Assembly (NCBI GenBank): GCA_045580305.1
Contig: JAZNNQ010000027.1
Location: forward strand, 76,820-140,819
Direction of reading: 5' to 3'
From: RGIG7332 sp045580305
Lineage (GTDB): Bacteria; Bacillota; Clostridia; Oscillospirales; JAAYXM01
DNA: 64,000 nt
Shown here: positions 18,469 to 26,963 of the stretch, in pieces
Numbering within the stretch: position 1 is the first letter of the stretch
How the letters are laid out: every line of letters begins with the position of its first letter
Made by a program: the position numbers and the translations under genes
The notes under the pieces: model-generated
Databases searched by the model: none
What the model saw: the letters and a program-made list of their open reading frames with translations, nothing else
What the model was told of the DNA's origin: nothing

Positions 18469-21109
18469 ATTTCTTTATTCTCATTATGAGGCGGGTTATT
18501 TCGCCGAGCACCACAATGCTCATACCTACCAGTAAGATCTTACCCCACATTACAAGGGAGAGGGGAGCGGTGTCAAAAATCGCGCCGCCAAACTGAACGA
18601 TAAGGATCTGCAGTATAAAGGTGAGCGCGAATACTGCGAACATCAGCTTATTGCGGAAGAGATTTTTAAACACGCTGTCATATCCCAATTCACGGCTGTT
18701 AAAGGCGTTAAATAACTGGAACACAACAAAGAGCGAGAAGATAATACTCGTTTTCTCAGCATCGTTTGCACCGCCAAGGAAATTGGTAAAGTGCTGTGCA
18801 AGAATAACTATTGCAACATAGATACCGTTAATTATAATTCTCGTAAACATTCCCTTTGAAACGATGGCCTGGTTTCTGGGGGTGGGCTTTCTCTTCATAA
18901 GGTCGCCGCGCATAGGCTCAAGACCCAAGGTAAGAGCTGGCGGGCCGTCCATAATAAGGTTGATCCACAGCAGATGAAGCGCCGCGAAGGGAGATGCAAA
19001 ACCGGCAATAATCGAGCCGAGTACAACGATTACCGATGAAACATTAACGGTAAGCTGGAACTGGATAAAGCGCATAAAGTTATCGAATATTCCCCGGCCC
19101 CATTCGGTAGCGCGAACGATAGTGGAGAATGAGTCGTCGATAAGTACTACATCGCTTGCTTCCTTGGAAACCTCGGTGCCGGTAATACCCATTGCTATAC
19201 CGACATCCGCATTTTTAAGGGCGGGCGCGTCATTTATGCCGTCGCCGGTAACCGCAACGACATTACCTAATTCCTTAAGGGTGTTTACAACGCGCATCTT
19301 AACACCGGGGGTGCTTCGTGCAATTACGCGAATACGGGAAAGGGCGCTTTTTAACTGAGCATCATCCATTTCCTCGATCTCGTGGGCTTCGACCGCGATG
19401 TGGTCATCGTCTAAAATACCAAGCTGATTTGCAATGGCGGTGGCGGTAACGATATTGTCACCGGTTAGCATTTTAAGGTCAATGCCCGCGCTTCTTGCCT
19501 TGATTACCGCGTCGTACACATCCGAGCGTAGGGGGTCGGTAATGGCAACGAAGCCGTCAAATTCCATATGCGACTCGATTAATGCGCGGTCGTTATCAAG
19601 GTCGGGCAGAGTAGAAAATTTCTTGTGTGCAAAGCCGATGACGCGATGCGCCTTGCGCTGATATTCTTCAATGGCAGAGATGTATTTTGTTCTGTCATCA
19701 TCACTGAGATCGCAGAATTCGAGCACTCGCTCGGGCGCGCCCTTGGTGTATGCGATATAACCGTCACCATCGCGGAGGATGGTGGTCATCTTTTTCATTT
19801 CAGAGGAGAAGGGATAGGTGTGAACGACATCTGCCTTTTCGCGAATATCGTGATAATCCAGACCCGCCTTGTTAAGGGCAACAAGCAGAGCACATTCGGT
19901 AGGATTACCGATAAATTCTTTGCGGTTCTCATAAAATTCCACATTTGCGGTACTGTTTATCGCAAAGTTTGAAGTGAAAAGTCCTACCTTCAAATCCTCA
20001 GGCATATGGGCACCGTCGTTGTCATAATACTCTACGACGGTCATACGATTTTCTGTAAGAGTACCGGTCTTATCGGAACAGATAACATTGATGCAACCGA
20101 TAGTCTCACTTGCTACCAATTTTTTAACCAAAGCGTTCCGCTTTGACATCTTAATTACATTTAAAGCCAAGGAAACCGCAACGATGGTGGGAAGACCCTC
20201 GGGCACACAAGCGACAATTAAAACTATACTTGTGATAAAGGCTTCGCTTATATTTTCAAAGTTAAGGCCACCTGCTGCGGCAAAGGTGATAAGCTGAAGA
20301 ACAAATGCGATAATGGCAACAATTATGCCCAGCACCGCAATTACCTTGCCAAGCTTCGCAAGCTTTTCCTGAAGCGGAGTAGAGGTGGAGTCAACGGTAG
20401 TAAGCTCGCGTGCGATCTTACCAAACTCGGTGCTGTCACCAACCGCGGTGATAACCATCGTACCGCTGCCACCGGTAACAAAAGTACCCGAGTACATCAT
20501 ATTGACACGATCGGCAACCGCGGTCTTTTCATTTGCGATAACCACGCTTGCGTCCTTTTTAACGGGCACAGACTCGCCTGTAAGTGAGGACTCGTCCACA
20601 TTAAGAGCGGTTGACTCGATAAGTCTGCCGTCAGCGGACAGTTTATCACCGGTCTCGACATAGACGATATCGCCCACAACCAGCTCGCTCTGGGGTATCA
20701 TTTGCACCTTGCCGCCTCTTAAGACCTTGGCCTGAATATCCTGCTTCATACGGTTAAGGGCCTCGAAGGCTTTTGCACTTCTGCTTTCCATAATTACGGA
20801 AATCATAACAGATAAAGCGATGGCAACGAAAATACCGACACATTCTATAATGTCGAATTCACCACCGGACAGTGCGCGCACTGCATTTACTGCCACAGAG
20901 ATAATTCCCGCAAATATAAGAAGCAAGATCATCGGTTCCTTACAGGATTCTACTATCCTTTTGAAGAATGATGGCCCCTCTTCGCGGCTGAATTCATTTA
21001 TGCCGTATTTTTCGGCATTTTCTTTGACTTGAGTATCACTGAGACCGACCGACGGGTCACAATTCAGCGCACTCAAAACCTCTGATGAGGATTTTAAGTA
21101 TGGGTTCAT
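18467..21109 (-). CDS. P-type cation ATPase (Ca2+/Mn2+ efflux type)
   Basis: The 880-residue protein is a P2-type ATPase. It has an N-terminal cation-ATPase domain, paired helices around residues 50-100, the TGES actuator loop, PEGLP in helix 4, the phosphorylation site CSDKTGTLTEN, KGAPE, GDGINDAPALKNADVGIAMG, and four C-terminal helices. Family members export Ca2+ or Mn2+. The leader carries a yybP-ykoY (Mn2+) riboswitch and attenuator at 21125-21275, which argues for Mn2+ export or a Mn2+-linked role. The ATG at 21109 is chosen for its GGAGGTAG site; earlier in-frame codons lie within the leader. Confidence 0.92.
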   Translation of the reverse strand: MNPYLKSSSEVLSALNCDPSVGLSDTQVKENAEKYGINEFSREEGPSFFKRIVESCKEPMILLLIFAGIISVAVNAVRALSGGEFDIIECVGIFVAIALSVMISVIMESRSAKAFEALNRMKQDIQAKVLRGGKVQMIPQSELVVGDIVYVETGDKLSADGRLIESTALNVDESSLTGESVPVKKDASVVIANEKTAVADRVNMMYSGTFVTGGSGTMVITAVGDSTEFGKIARELTTVDSTSTPLQEKLAKLGKVIAVLGIIVAIIAFVLQLITFAAAGGLNFENISEAFITSIVLIVACVPEGLPTIVAVSLALNVIKMSKRNALVKKLVASETIGCINVICSDKTGTLTENRMTVVEYYDNDGAHMPEDLKVGLFTSNFAINSTANVEFYENRKEFIGNPTECALLVALNKAGLDYHDIREKADVVHTYPFSSEMKKMTTILRDGDGYIAYTKGAPERVLEFCDLSDDDRTKYISAIEEYQRKAHRVIGFAHKKFSTLPDLDNDRALIESHMEFDGFVAITDPLRSDVYDAVIKARSAGIDLKMLTGDNIVTATAIANQLGILDDDHIAVEAHEIEEMDDAQLKSALSRIRVIARSTPGVKMRVVNTLKELGNVVAVTGDGINDAPALKNADVGIAMGITGTEVSKEASDVVLIDDSFSTIVRATEWGRGIFDNFMRFIQFQLTVNVSSVIVVLGSIIAGFASPFAALHLLWINLIMDGPPALTLGLEPMRGDLMKRKPTPRNQAIVSKGMFTRIIINGIYVAIVILAQHFTNFLGGANDAEKTSIIFSLFVVFQLFNAFNSRELGYDSVFKNLFRNKLMFAVFALTFILQILIVQFGGAIFDTAPLSLVMWGKILLVGMSIVVLGEITRLIMRIKK

Positions 21110-21124
21110 TTTTCTACCTCCGCC

Positions 21125-21171
21125 ATAAAAATAAAAACGACCCATGTATAGCAGGACCACTGCTATACATG
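21125..21171 (-). terminator. Attenuator hairpin in the ATPase leader
   Basis: On the minus strand, CATGTATAGCAG pairs perfectly with CTGCTATACATG across a five-base loop and is followed by GGTCG and a T-rich run, before the ATPase start. The first four bases of the stem overlap the 3' side of the riboswitch P1 helix, so terminator and ligand-bound aptamer exclude each other. Confidence 0.85.
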
Positions 21172-21275
21172 AGTCTCGTTATTTAAGACAAGCCAGAACG
21201 CGATCATAAAAACCGCCGCGAGCATGTTTGTTGACTTGACACGCACATAGTGCGCCAACTACTCCCCCATGAGGA
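21168..21275 (-). ncRNA. yybP-ykoY (Mn2+) riboswitch
   Basis: Read on the minus strand the leader contains GGGGGAGTAGT, then GTCAACA about 30 bases later, then CTGGCTTG and GAGACTCATG. These match the conserved order of yybP-ykoY aptamers (GGGGAGUAG, GUCAACA, a second internal loop, and the 3' P1 strand). CATGGG at the 5' end can pair with CTCATG at the 3' end to close P1. This class binds Mn2+ and often precedes P-type ATPases in Firmicutes. The call rests on reading the motif; a covariance-model search would confirm it. Confidence 0.82.
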
Positions 21276-21293
21276 AGATGTTCAATTTACTTA

Positions 21294-21322
21294 AGGTTAT
21301 CATAAAAAACGCAAAAAGTCAA
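21294..21322 (-). promoter_or_regulatory. Promoter of the riboswitch-ATPase unit
   Basis: On the minus strand TTGACT (21317-21322) is followed after 17 bases by TAACCT (21294-21299), placing the transcript start just before the aptamer. Confidence 0.5.
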
Positions 21323-21325
21323 GTG

Positions 21326-21511
21326 CTATTGGTTTTTTAATCTTTTCTTAGCATCCTCGACAGATTCGCCGTCTTTTGTAAGGAATGTTTCAACAAATTT
21401 ATCCTCAATCTTGGTGTAGCCTTCAACAACGCCGTTTTCAATCTTCTTGTAGCCCTCAACAACGCCGTCGGACATCTTTTCAACCGCTTTTACAATTTTT
21501 GACTTAGCCAT
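21326..21511 (-). CDS. Small conserved clostridial protein with an internal repeat
   Basis: The 61-residue protein (MAKSKIVKAVEKM) has two near-copies of an 11-residue unit, VVEGYKKIENG and VVEGYTKIEDK, followed by FVETFLTKDGES. Proteins of this design are common in Clostridia; I know no function. GGAGGT lies nine bases before the ATG at 21511. It overlaps the upstream membrane-protein gene by eight bases and is the last of a three-gene unit. Confidence 0.75.
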   Translation of the reverse strand: MAKSKIVKAVEKMSDGVVEGYKKIENGVVEGYTKIEDKFVETFLTKDGESVEDAKKRLKNQ

Positions 21512-22136
21512 TATCACACACCTCCTTTCGTGATTTCATAGTCATCCAAACACCCAGTACCGCTACTAAAATACAAACAGCGGCACCGGTAAGGGAATTC
21601 ATAAGCTTTATATCACCTACCGACATTTCGCCGAAGGAAACCAGCATAGACCTTTGCATTGAGAAAATGGAAACAGATGCATCGGACAGATTGATACAAA
21701 AAAGAGAAAGAAGCAGAGGAGAGTTTCGCTTACTGTTTCTTGTAAGATTTATTATGGCGAAGGTTATTTTCGTAAATGTGTAGGTGGCAATTGTTATCAT
21801 TATAATTTCGTGTATCGCGCGGGACACATCAAAGCGCACACACAGATATACCGAGCCCGAGAGTACAAAACTGAGTAAAACAAGCATAACACCTACGATT
21901 TTCTGCACGAAAAGCTCATTTTTTAAACTTTTCTTGCTTTTTCTCGCAAAAAGCACAGTGAGAAAACGCATTGCACCCAAAATTCCGTAATATGCACCGG
22001 CGGTTATAAACCAATAAGACTGCTCGTATATGCCTAAGGCGAAGTTGCCAAGGGCATACAGGCCATTGATTATAAGATTTATAAGCGCAAAGGTTATACT
22101 GCGCTCTTCAAAAAACTTTAATTTAAGCCTTTGCAT
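21504..22136 (-). CDS. Membrane protein of unknown function
   Basis: The 210-residue protein has five or six hydrophobic helices and a basic N-terminus (MQRLKLKFFEER). I do not recognise a named family. It overlaps the genes on both sides (19 bases with 22118-22486, eight bases with 21326-21511), so the three products are probably made in fixed ratio and may act together. The divergent TetR gene is a likely regulator. Confidence 0.7.
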   Translation of the reverse strand: MQRLKLKFFEERSITFALINLIINGLYALGNFALGIYEQSYWFITAGAYYGILGAMRFLTVLFARKSKKSLKNELFVQKIVGVMLVLLSFVLSGSVYLCVRFDVSRAIHEIIMITIATYTFTKITFAIINLTRNSKRNSPLLLSLFCINLSDASVSIFSMQRSMLVSFGEMSVGDIKLMNSLTGAAVCILVAVLGVWMTMKSRKEVCDNG

Positions 22137-22486
22137 AAGGGAATGAGGAAGAGAAGGGCAATAATTCCCACAAGTCCTATAAGTGTGCCCAAAATAAGAT
22201 TATTCCATACAAGGCAGAAGCACATACCGACACCTAAAAGAAGCGCGCCCACAATGGCAAGCACAATGGCGAAAAAGCCTTTTTTGCTCATTTTAATCGG
22301 GCTTTTACCCTCCATCTTACGCCAAATCAAAAGTGTGATAATACCCATTACAATACCGATCACGCCAAAAATTACTCCCGGCTTGAAAGCGTTCCACTGG
22401 GGCAGAAGCGCCATGCACATACCGATGGCAAACAGAAATCCACTTACCACGCCAAGTAAAAGCGCAACAAAACTGCTTTTCTTCAT
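22118..22486 (-). CDS. Small four-helix membrane protein
   Basis: The 122-residue protein consists of two similar halves, each with two membrane helices and a GMCMALLPQWN / GMCFCLVWNN element, which suggests internal duplication. No named family is recognised. TGGAGGAAA precedes the ATG at 22486. It is the first gene of the unit that is divergent from the TetR gene, 122 bases away. Confidence 0.75.
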   Translation of the reverse strand: MKKSSFVALLLGVVSGFLFAIGMCMALLPQWNAFKPGVIFGVIGIVMGIITLLIWRKMEGKSPIKMSKKGFFAIVLAIVGALLLGVGMCFCLVWNNLILGTLIGLVGIIALLFLIPLCKGLN

Positions 22487-22509
22487 AAAAATTTCCTCCA
22501 TTCATTAAA

Positions 22510-22592
22510 CCAACAGTTGTTTTGTTATTGCAATTATAGTATAATATTTCCGGCAATATAATTTCAATCATCAATTTCCCGACAAGTGTTGG
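22510..22592. promoter_or_regulatory. Divergent promoter region with paired operator-like sites
   Basis: CCAACAGTTGT at 22510-22520 and ACAAGTGTTGG at 22582-22592 form an inverted repeat with one mismatch. The first contains the palindrome CAACAGTTG and overlaps the -35 of a good promoter for the TetR gene (TTGTTT 22517-22522, 17-base spacer, TATAAT 22540-22545). Such sites around a divergent TetR gene are likely operators. Confidence 0.55.
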
Positions 22593-22608
22593 ATTAATGG
22601 AGGACGAT

Positions 22609-23136
22609 ATGAATATAAAAAATAATAAAAGACGCCGCGAGAGCATAGAAAAAATGGAAAAGGTATTCATAGAGATGCTGCAGACTCGCGAGGTTGATGA
22701 AATATCCGTTACCGATATATGCAAGCAGGCGGGACTTAACAGAAGTACTTTTTACGCAAATTTTATAGACATTTATGATCTGGCGGAGAAGGTAGAAAAG
22801 CATTTGGTGGAAAACTTTTTCAGCCTGTTTGAAGCGGAAATAGAACAGAAGACGAGCACCAATAACTTTTTAAAACTGTTCAAAAATATATATGAAAACC
22901 AGCTTTTTTACCGCACATATTTTAAATTATGCAAGGATAACACGGCACTTATAGGCTATGATACAATAAAAGCGGAAAAGCACTTTAATTCTAAATACAT
23001 CGACTATCACATTGAGTTTTTTAAAAGCGGATTTAACGCCATTATCAAAAAATGGTTAAATGAAGGCTGTAAGGAAACACCTGAGGAAATGGAAGAAATA
23101 TTAAAAATCGAATATTTGAGAAAGTCCTTTGAATAA
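22609..23136 (+). CDS. TetR/AcrR family regulator
   Basis: The 175-residue protein has an N-terminal helix-turn-helix: EVDEISVTDICKQAGLNRSTFYANFIDIYDL is split here as ISVTDICKQAGLNR followed by STFYANF, the hallmark of TetR DNA-binding domains. The C-terminal ligand domain is of the TetR_C type. GGAGG ends five bases before the ATG at 22609, so the earlier ATG at 22597 is less likely. It probably represses the divergent membrane-protein unit and itself. Confidence 0.87.
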   Translation: MNIKNNKRRRESIEKMEKVFIEMLQTREVDEISVTDICKQAGLNRSTFYANFIDIYDLAEKVEKHLVENFFSLFEAEIEQKTSTNNFLKLFKNIYENQLFYRTYFKLCKDNTALIGYDTIKAEKHFNSKYIDYHIEFFKSGFNAIIKKWLNEGCKETPEEMEEILKIEYLRKSFE

Positions 23137-23148
23137 GGCGAGAAAAAA

Positions 23149-23177
23149 TTGATTTTAGTGTTAAAATAAGGTAGAAT
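23149..23177 (+). promoter_or_regulatory. Promoter upstream of the nitrilase-family gene
   Basis: TTGATT (23149-23154) and TAGAAT (23172-23177) are 17 bases apart, 20 bases before the start codon. Confidence 0.6.
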
Positions 23178-23196
23178 ATAAAGGCGAGGTGATTTT

Positions 23197-23985
23197 ATGA
23201 AGCTTGGCTTAATTCAAATGCCCACGGGCGCGAATGCTCTTGAGTACCTGCCCGATTATATGAATAAAGTCAAGGGTGCTGATGTGGTGATACTGCCGGA
23301 AATATTTAACGCGCCCTATAGCAATGACGGCTTTGTGAAATACGCAGAAAAAGCGGAAGGAAAGACCTACACCGCGCTGTCGGAACTTGCGAAGAAGTAT
23401 GGCGTTTATCTTGTGGCAGGGTCTATCCCTGAGCGCGAGGACGATAAAATCTATAACACTTCTTTTGTTTTTGACCCCAAAGGCAATCAGATAGCGCGAC
23501 ACAGAAAAGCTCATCTTTTTGACATCGATGTGGCGGGCGGTCAACGGTTTTGCGAATCGGACACCCTTACCCCTGGGGATGAAGTCACCGTATTTGACAC
23601 ACCCTTTGGCAAGATCGGTCTGTGCATTTGCTTTGATATACGCTTCCCGGATTTGTCCATGGCAATGTCAAAAAAAGGGGCTAAGGCGATTATTGTGCCC
23701 GCTGCATTTAATATGACCACCGGACCCCTTCACTGGGAGCTCCTGTTCCGTGCAAGAGCGGTGGATAATCAGGTTTATACCGTAGGTGTTGCACCCGCAA
23801 GAGATGAGAGTGCAAGCTATGTATCCTACGGCAATTCGATCGTTGTGTCCCCTATGGGTAAGGTGATAGAGCGGTTTGATGAAAAGGAAAACACCAAAAT
23901 AGTAGAAATTGAGCTTGATGATGTGGAGAGCGTCAGGGCACAGATCCCCGTGCTTTCCGCACGCCGTGAAGAGCTTTATAAATAA
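23197..23985 (+). CDS. Carbon-nitrogen hydrolase, omega-amidase (Nit2)-like
   Basis: The 262-residue nitrilase-superfamily enzyme has the full catalytic triad: Glu in ILPEIFNAPY (residue about 40), Lys in RKAHLFDIDV (about 107) and Cys in CICFDIRFPDL (about 148). The CICFDIRFP form and the LFDID segment resemble omega-amidases, which hydrolyse 2-oxoglutaramate or 2-oxosuccinamate. Substrate remains an inference. It is followed after 14 bases by a DUF1015 gene with its own GGAGG site. Confidence 0.85.
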   Translation: MKLGLIQMPTGANALEYLPDYMNKVKGADVVILPEIFNAPYSNDGFVKYAEKAEGKTYTALSELAKKYGVYLVAGSIPEREDDKIYNTSFVFDPKGNQIARHRKAHLFDIDVAGGQRFCESDTLTPGDEVTVFDTPFGKIGLCICFDIRFPDLSMAMSKKGAKAIIVPAAFNMTTGPLHWELLFRARAVDNQVYTVGVAPARDESASYVSYGNSIVVSPMGKVIERFDEKENTKIVEIELDDVESVRAQIPVLSARREELYK

Positions 23986-23999
23986 GGAGGAAATCACAT

Positions 24000-25256
24000 A
24001 TGAGCAAGGTATTAACTACAGGAAAGATTTTACTTCCCAAAGACGCGGATTTGTCTAAGTGGAGCGTTGTTGCGTGTGACCAGTACACCTCACAACCTGA
24101 GTATTGGAGCGAGGTTGAGGCATATGTGGGCGACGCGCCCTCCACATTACATATCACTCTGCCGGAGATTTATCTCGAGGGTGATGATGTGGCGGCTCGC
24201 ATTGAGAGCATAAATGCCAATATGGAAAGCTATATCAAAGAAAACATCCTTAAAGAGATCGACGGCAAATACATTTATGTAGAGCGCACCCAGCGTGACG
24301 GTGTTGTACGCCACGGTCTTATGGGTATTGTTGATCTTGAAGCATACGACTATCGCAAAGGTTCCCAAACCGCCATCCGCGCCACCGAGGGCACCGTTCT
24401 TGAGCGAATTCCGCCCCGCGTTCGTGTTCGCGAGAAGGCAAGCTTAGAGCTTCCCCACATTATGCTCCTTATTGACGATGCCGATTTAACGGTTATCGAG
24501 CCGCTTGATAAGGAAAAGGAAACCTTTGACATCGCTTACGATTTCAAGCTTATGCAGGACTCCGGATCTATCCGCGGATATGTTGTCGATGATAAGGCAG
24601 CCGCTCGCATTGATGCGGCAATTGCAAAGCTTGCGGACAAGGACGGCTTCCATAAAAAGTACAATGTTTCCGAGGATAAGGGCGTGCTCCTTTTCGCGGT
24701 AGGTGACGGTAACCATTCTCTCGCCACCGCTAAGGAGTGCTACGAGCGCATTAAAGCAAAGATTGGCGATGATGCAAAAAATCATCCTGCACGCTATGCC
24801 CTTGTTGAGGTTACCAATGTACACGACAAGGCGCTTGAGTTCGAGCCTATTCATCGTGTTGTCTTTGATGTTGACCCTGATAAGATGATGGCGGAACTTG
24901 CAAAATATTACGAGCTTGGTACAGAGGGTCAGGGATTTGTCGCGGTTATCGGCAATGAAAAGCGTGAGATCTTTGTTAAAAATGCGCCCACAAACTTAGC
25001 TGTTGGCACACTTCAGAGATTTATCGACGATTATATTGAGAAAAACGGCGGCCGTGTGGACTATATCCACGGCGACGATGTTGTTGAGGAATTATCTAAA
25101 GCACCCACAAATATCGGATTCCTGCTTCCGCCCATGGCTAAGGAGGAACTTTTCCCCACGGTTATTTTAGACGGTGCACTACCCAGAAAGACTTTCTCTA
25201 TGGGTCATGCATATGACAAGCGCTTCTATTTAGAGGCTCGTAAAATTTCACTTTAG
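24000..25256 (+). CDS. DUF1015 family protein
   Basis: The 418-residue protein matches DUF1015: WSVVACDQYTSQPEYW near the N-terminus, IPPRVRVREKASLELPH, and the highly conserved VGDGNHSLATAKECYE. The family is widespread in anaerobes; the function is not established, although it often lies near amino-acid or serine metabolism genes. GGAGGAAA precedes the ATG. It is co-directional with the amidase and the amidohydrolase that starts eight bases later. Confidence 0.88.
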   Translation: MSKVLTTGKILLPKDADLSKWSVVACDQYTSQPEYWSEVEAYVGDAPSTLHITLPEIYLEGDDVAARIESINANMESYIKENILKEIDGKYIYVERTQRDGVVRHGLMGIVDLEAYDYRKGSQTAIRATEGTVLERIPPRVRVREKASLELPHIMLLIDDADLTVIEPLDKEKETFDIAYDFKLMQDSGSIRGYVVDDKAAARIDAAIAKLADKDGFHKKYNVSEDKGVLLFAVGDGNHSLATAKECYERIKAKIGDDAKNHPARYALVEVTNVHDKALEFEPIHRVVFDVDPDKMMAELAKYYELGTEGQGFVAVIGNEKREIFVKNAPTNLAVGTLQRFIDDYIEKNGGRVDYIHGDDVVEELSKAPTNIGFLLPPMAKEELFPTVILDGALPRKTFSMGHAYDKRFYLEARKISL

Positions 25257-25264
25257 GTGATACT

Positions 25265-26878
25265 ATGACAACTTTATTTTATAATGGCAAAATTTACTCC
25301 ATGGATGAGACTGATAGCGTTTACTCCGCTATGGTGGTATGTGGCGGCAAACTTGTGGACTTTGGCGAGGATGAAGCGCTTATTGCTAAATATCCGGACG
25401 CTGACCTGCACGATTTAAATGGTAAGTCGGTAATTCCGGGACTTATCGATACCCACGCCCACATTTTTATGGCGGCGGACAGTGAAGGCGACGGCGAATT
25501 GTTTATCCCCACATCCATTGAGGAGCTTTTAAGTGATCTTCGGGAAAAGGTAAAGGTAACACCGCGTGGTGAGTGGATTGCATATAAAAACACCTACCCC
25601 TTGCGTCTTGATGACCTTAGATACCCCACGCTTTCAGAACTTGACGAAATAGCGCCGGATAATCCGGTTGCGGTGTGCGGTTTTTATTCCGCACAGGTCA
25701 ACACCTGCGCCTTAAACACTCTTGATTTAACTACACTTCCTCCGGGCGGTCGCGTTATGACAGATAAAGAAGGCAAGAAAACAGGTGTGCTTCTCAACTG
25801 CTACGCGATTTTAGGTAAATTTTATAACTCGCGAAAGGTTAAGCCCTATGCAGATGCTATAGAAGAGGTAATGGCTGAGTATAACAAAAACGGTATTACC
25901 ACCTCGGTGGAGGCTATGTCCAATATGCCGGGCATCAAAGCTGTGGAAGAACTTCAGAGCGAAAATCGCCAGACCGTGCGACTTCGCTATACAATGATGG
26001 TACCGCCAAAGGCAAAACACGAGGAGTTCAAAGAGATCATAAAGGGCACACGCTTTGCTAATCCCGAGCTTGCCCGTATTTCATTTATTAAGAACACAAT
26101 TGATGGCGGTATTCTTACCGGAACTTCTCTTATGGATGGCGCATATAGTGGACTTTCCGAGATATTCGGCTTAGACGGTATTGAGGACTCCTGGCGCGGA
26201 AACTTAGTTACCGACACCCCTATTCTTTGCGACTCCATTAAATTAGCGCAGGAACTTGGGCTTCAGTATGGTGCACACTGTGTAGGCACCCAGGCAAGCA
26301 GAAAACTACTTGCTGCATACAAGCAGGTGGGAAATACTGAGGGTCAGCGCCACACGCTACTTCACGCGGACTTTATGGCAGGGGATATGATTGCTGCTGC
26401 AAAGGAGATGGATATTACCATCCTGTTCCAGCCGGCTTGGCACTATATGGACGCGCCGCATCTTTCAAAAATTTTAACGCCCCGCGAGTGTGCATATTTT
26501 ATGCCCTATGCCGATATGTTAAATAGCGGTGTGCATATGGCGGCGGGAAGTGATCATATGGTTAAATACGATCCGATAAAATCCGTCAACCCCTATCATC
26601 CATTTGTAGCACTTCACAATATGGTCACCTGTACCGCACGCGACGGCAATGTGTACGGCAAGGAACAAGCGATTTCCCGCAAAGAAGCACTGCTTACCTA
26701 CACAAGATATGCCGCATGGTCGCTGTTTGATGAAGACCTTATAGGCTCTCTTAAAAAGGGAAACCGTGCGGACTTTTTAATATTAGACCGCGATTACTTC
26801 ACTTGTGACGAAAATGATATTCCAAATATCAAACCACTTGCAACATATATTGATGGCGAATGCGTATATAGCGCATAA
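25265..26878 (+). CDS. YtcJ-like amidohydrolase (amidohydrolase 3 family)
   Basis: The 537-residue protein is a metal-dependent amidohydrolase. The metal site HAH is visible in GLIDTHAHIFM (about residue 65), a histidine in QYGAHCVG, another in RHTLLHADF, and the catalytic Asp in AAGSDHMV. The start and end small beta domains (FYNGKIYSMDE, GNRADFLILDRD) are typical. Family members remove N-acyl or formyl groups; the substrate here is unknown. The gene ends just before a terminator. Confidence 0.87.
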   Translation: MTTLFYNGKIYSMDETDSVYSAMVVCGGKLVDFGEDEALIAKYPDADLHDLNGKSVIPGLIDTHAHIFMAADSEGDGELFIPTSIEELLSDLREKVKVTPRGEWIAYKNTYPLRLDDLRYPTLSELDEIAPDNPVAVCGFYSAQVNTCALNTLDLTTLPPGGRVMTDKEGKKTGVLLNCYAILGKFYNSRKVKPYADAIEEVMAEYNKNGITTSVEAMSNMPGIKAVEELQSENRQTVRLRYTMMVPPKAKHEEFKEIIKGTRFANPELARISFIKNTIDGGILTGTSLMDGAYSGLSEIFGLDGIEDSWRGNLVTDTPILCDSIKLAQELGLQYGAHCVGTQASRKLLAAYKQVGNTEGQRHTLLHADFMAGDMIAAAKEMDITILFQPAWHYMDAPHLSKILTPRECAYFMPYADMLNSGVHMAAGSDHMVKYDPIKSVNPYHPFVALHNMVTCTARDGNVYGKEQAISRKEALLTYTRYAAWSLFDEDLIGSLKKGNRADFLILDRDYFTCDENDIPNIKPLATYIDGECVYSA

Positions 26879-26880
26879 GG

Positions 26881-26914
26881 AAAACACCAACCGCCGAAGC
26901 GGTTGGTGTTTTTT
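26881..26914 (+). terminator. Terminator of the amidase-amidohydrolase unit
   Basis: AAAACACCAACCGC pairs with its complement around CGAA and is followed by a T6 run. Confidence 0.9.
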
Positions 26915-26920
26915 GCATAA

Positions 26921-26951
26921 AAAAAGACTGCTGAATTTCAGCAGTCTTTTT
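26921..26951 (-). terminator. Terminator of the ABC permease unit
   Basis: AAAAGACTGCTGA pairs with TCAGCAGTCTTTT with a tiny loop; on the minus strand it is followed by T residues and lies just after the permease stop. Confidence 0.85.
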
Positions 26952-26963
26952 AATAAGTTCTTA

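Noticed and set aside
21120..21160. Upstream in-frame start for the P-type ATPase at 21160
   Set aside because: It would place coding sequence across the leader terminator and lacks a ribosome site, whereas GGAGGTAG precedes the ATG at 21109.
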